Below are positions 5,029-5,648 of a DNA stretch of 5,648 nt, piece after piece. Positions within the stretch are counted from its first letter, which is position 1, and every line of letters begins with the position of its first letter. The DNA is taken from positions 1 through 5,648 of the forward strand of contig JAEZDF010000004.1 in NCBI GenBank assembly GCA_023429685.1, read 5' to 3'. The notes under the pieces are model-generated. The model was not told the DNA's origin, did not search any database, and saw only the letters and a list, made by a program, of their open reading frames with translations. The stretch comes from Bacillota bacterium. GTDB taxonomy: Bacteria > Bacillota > Clostridia > Oscillospirales > Ruminococcaceae. The position numbers and the translations under genes are program-made.

Positions 5029-5648
5029 ATGAAACGAATCCTAGTGGTAGAGGACGAGGACGTAATACGCGATTTTGTAGTCATTAACCTGCAGCGCGCA
5101 GGCTATGATGTGGTGGATGTAAACAATGGCGAGGCGGCGCTAGAGGTATTCGAAGCGGAAAACGGCGACTTTGATGTCGTGCTGCTTGACGTGATGATGC
5201 CCGGCATCGACGGGTTTACCGTTTGCAAGCGCCTGCGCCAGAAAAGCACGACGGTGGGCATTATTATGCTTACGGCAAAAACGCAGGAGATGGACAAGGT
5301 GGGCGGGCTGATGATTGGTGCCGACGACTACGTTACAAAGCCGTTTAGCCCCTCCGAGCTGGTGGCAAGGGTAGATGCCATCTCTCGCCGCGTGAGCATG
5401 GCGGCCGGTGCCGCCGCCATAGCGGTTGACGAGGTTCGATCGGGCGACTTTGTGCTAAACTTAAAGAGCCGCTCGCTTACCAAGAACGGCGTGCCGGTCG
5501 AGGTTACTCAGATGGAGTTTCAGATCATGGAGCTGTTTATGAAAAACCCCAACACCGCGATGGAGCGTCAGGAGATACTCGCCAAGGTGTGGGGTGACGA
5601 ATACTTTGGTGACGTAAAGATTGTGGATGTGAACATCCGCAGGTTGCG
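5029..5648 (+). CDS. OmpR/PhoB-family response regulator (3' end beyond window)
   Basis: The start is ATG 5029, behind GGGAGG; 206 codons are visible. Residues 1-120 are a receiver domain: acidic pocket E8-D9, phosphoacceptor D54 within VVLLDVMMPGIDG, conserved T82 in IMLTAK, and K104 in YVTKPF. All catalytic residues are intact, so phosphorylation by a histidine kinase is expected. Residues about 135-206 are most of a winged-helix OmpR_C domain (FVLNLKSRSLTKNG, then VTQMEFQIMELFMKNP, ILAKVWGDEYFGD and VDVNIRRL, the recognition helix). Typical members run about 225-235 residues, so roughly 20-30 are missing past the edge. It is probably co-transcribed with the lipoprotein. A partner sensor kinase is usually encoded directly downstream, which would be outside this window. 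Confidence 0.97.
   Translation, partial: MKRILVVEDEDVIRDFVVINLQRAGYDVVDVNNGEAALEVFEAENGDFDVVLLDVMMPGIDGFTVCKRLRQKSTTVGIIMLTAKTQEMDKVGGLMIGADDYVTKPFSPSELVARVDAISRRVSMAAGAAAIAVDEVRSGDFVLNLKSRSLTKNGVPVEVTQMEFQIMELFMKNPNTAMERQEILAKVWGDEYFGDVKIVDVNIRRL

Noticed and set aside
1..5648. CRISPR array, tRNA/rRNA genes, insertion sequence ends or phage genes
   Set aside because: No regularly spaced repeats, cloverleaf sequences, terminal inverted repeats or transposase/integrase motifs were seen on either strand.

Overview
The window looks like a chromosomal piece of a low- to moderate-GC Firmicute, most likely a clostridium of the Oscillospiraceae/Ruminococcaceae type. This is inferred from several features: strong GGAGG-type ribosome binding sites, consensus SigA-like promoter boxes, a DUF975 membrane protein, a clostridial-style LUD protein with a cysteine-rich tail, and a lipoprotein next to an OmpR/PhoB response regulator. 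No phage, transposon, CRISPR or RNA-gene hallmark was recognised. Species cannot be named from the sequence.

Layout. (1) Bases 1-278, minus strand: the N-terminal part of an XRE-type repressor with a near-perfect divergent promoter at 341-369. (2) Bases 279-655: a gene-free stretch. Its left part is AT-rich and holds the promoter. Its right part, from about 411, is GC-rich, full of complementary segments, and leads into the next gene. (3) Bases 656-3351, plus strand: a tight three-gene unit closed by a clear intrinsic terminator at 3362-3387. It encodes a 3-isopropylmalate/isocitrate dehydrogenase-fold protein, a DUF975 polytopic membrane protein and a LUD-domain protein. (4) Bases 3388-3603: an intergenic stretch with an extended -10 promoter, a 10-bp palindrome and two mutually exclusive hairpins. 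(5) Bases 3604-5648 (window edge): a secreted lipoprotein with Asp-rich calcium-loop-like motifs, then an OmpR/PhoB response regulator cut off by the window end.

The most striking item is the dehydrogenase-fold gene. Its ORF is intact and the fold signatures are well kept. By alignment from memory to LeuB, however, the catalytic lysine is Arg, the three metal-binding aspartates are Asn, Ser and Ser, one substrate arginine is Cys, and the NAD-binding GSAPDIAGK-type loop is shortened away. This is the pattern of a conserved pseudoenzyme rather than a decaying gene. It is co-transcribed with a membrane protein and a LUD protein and is preceded by a potentially structured leader, so the unit may be an uncharacterised small-molecule sensing or binding system. 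That function is inference only.

The second theme is regulatory. The lipoprotein and response regulator are separated by only 42 bases and are probably co-transcribed. This suggests an envelope signalling module whose histidine kinase would lie past the right edge.
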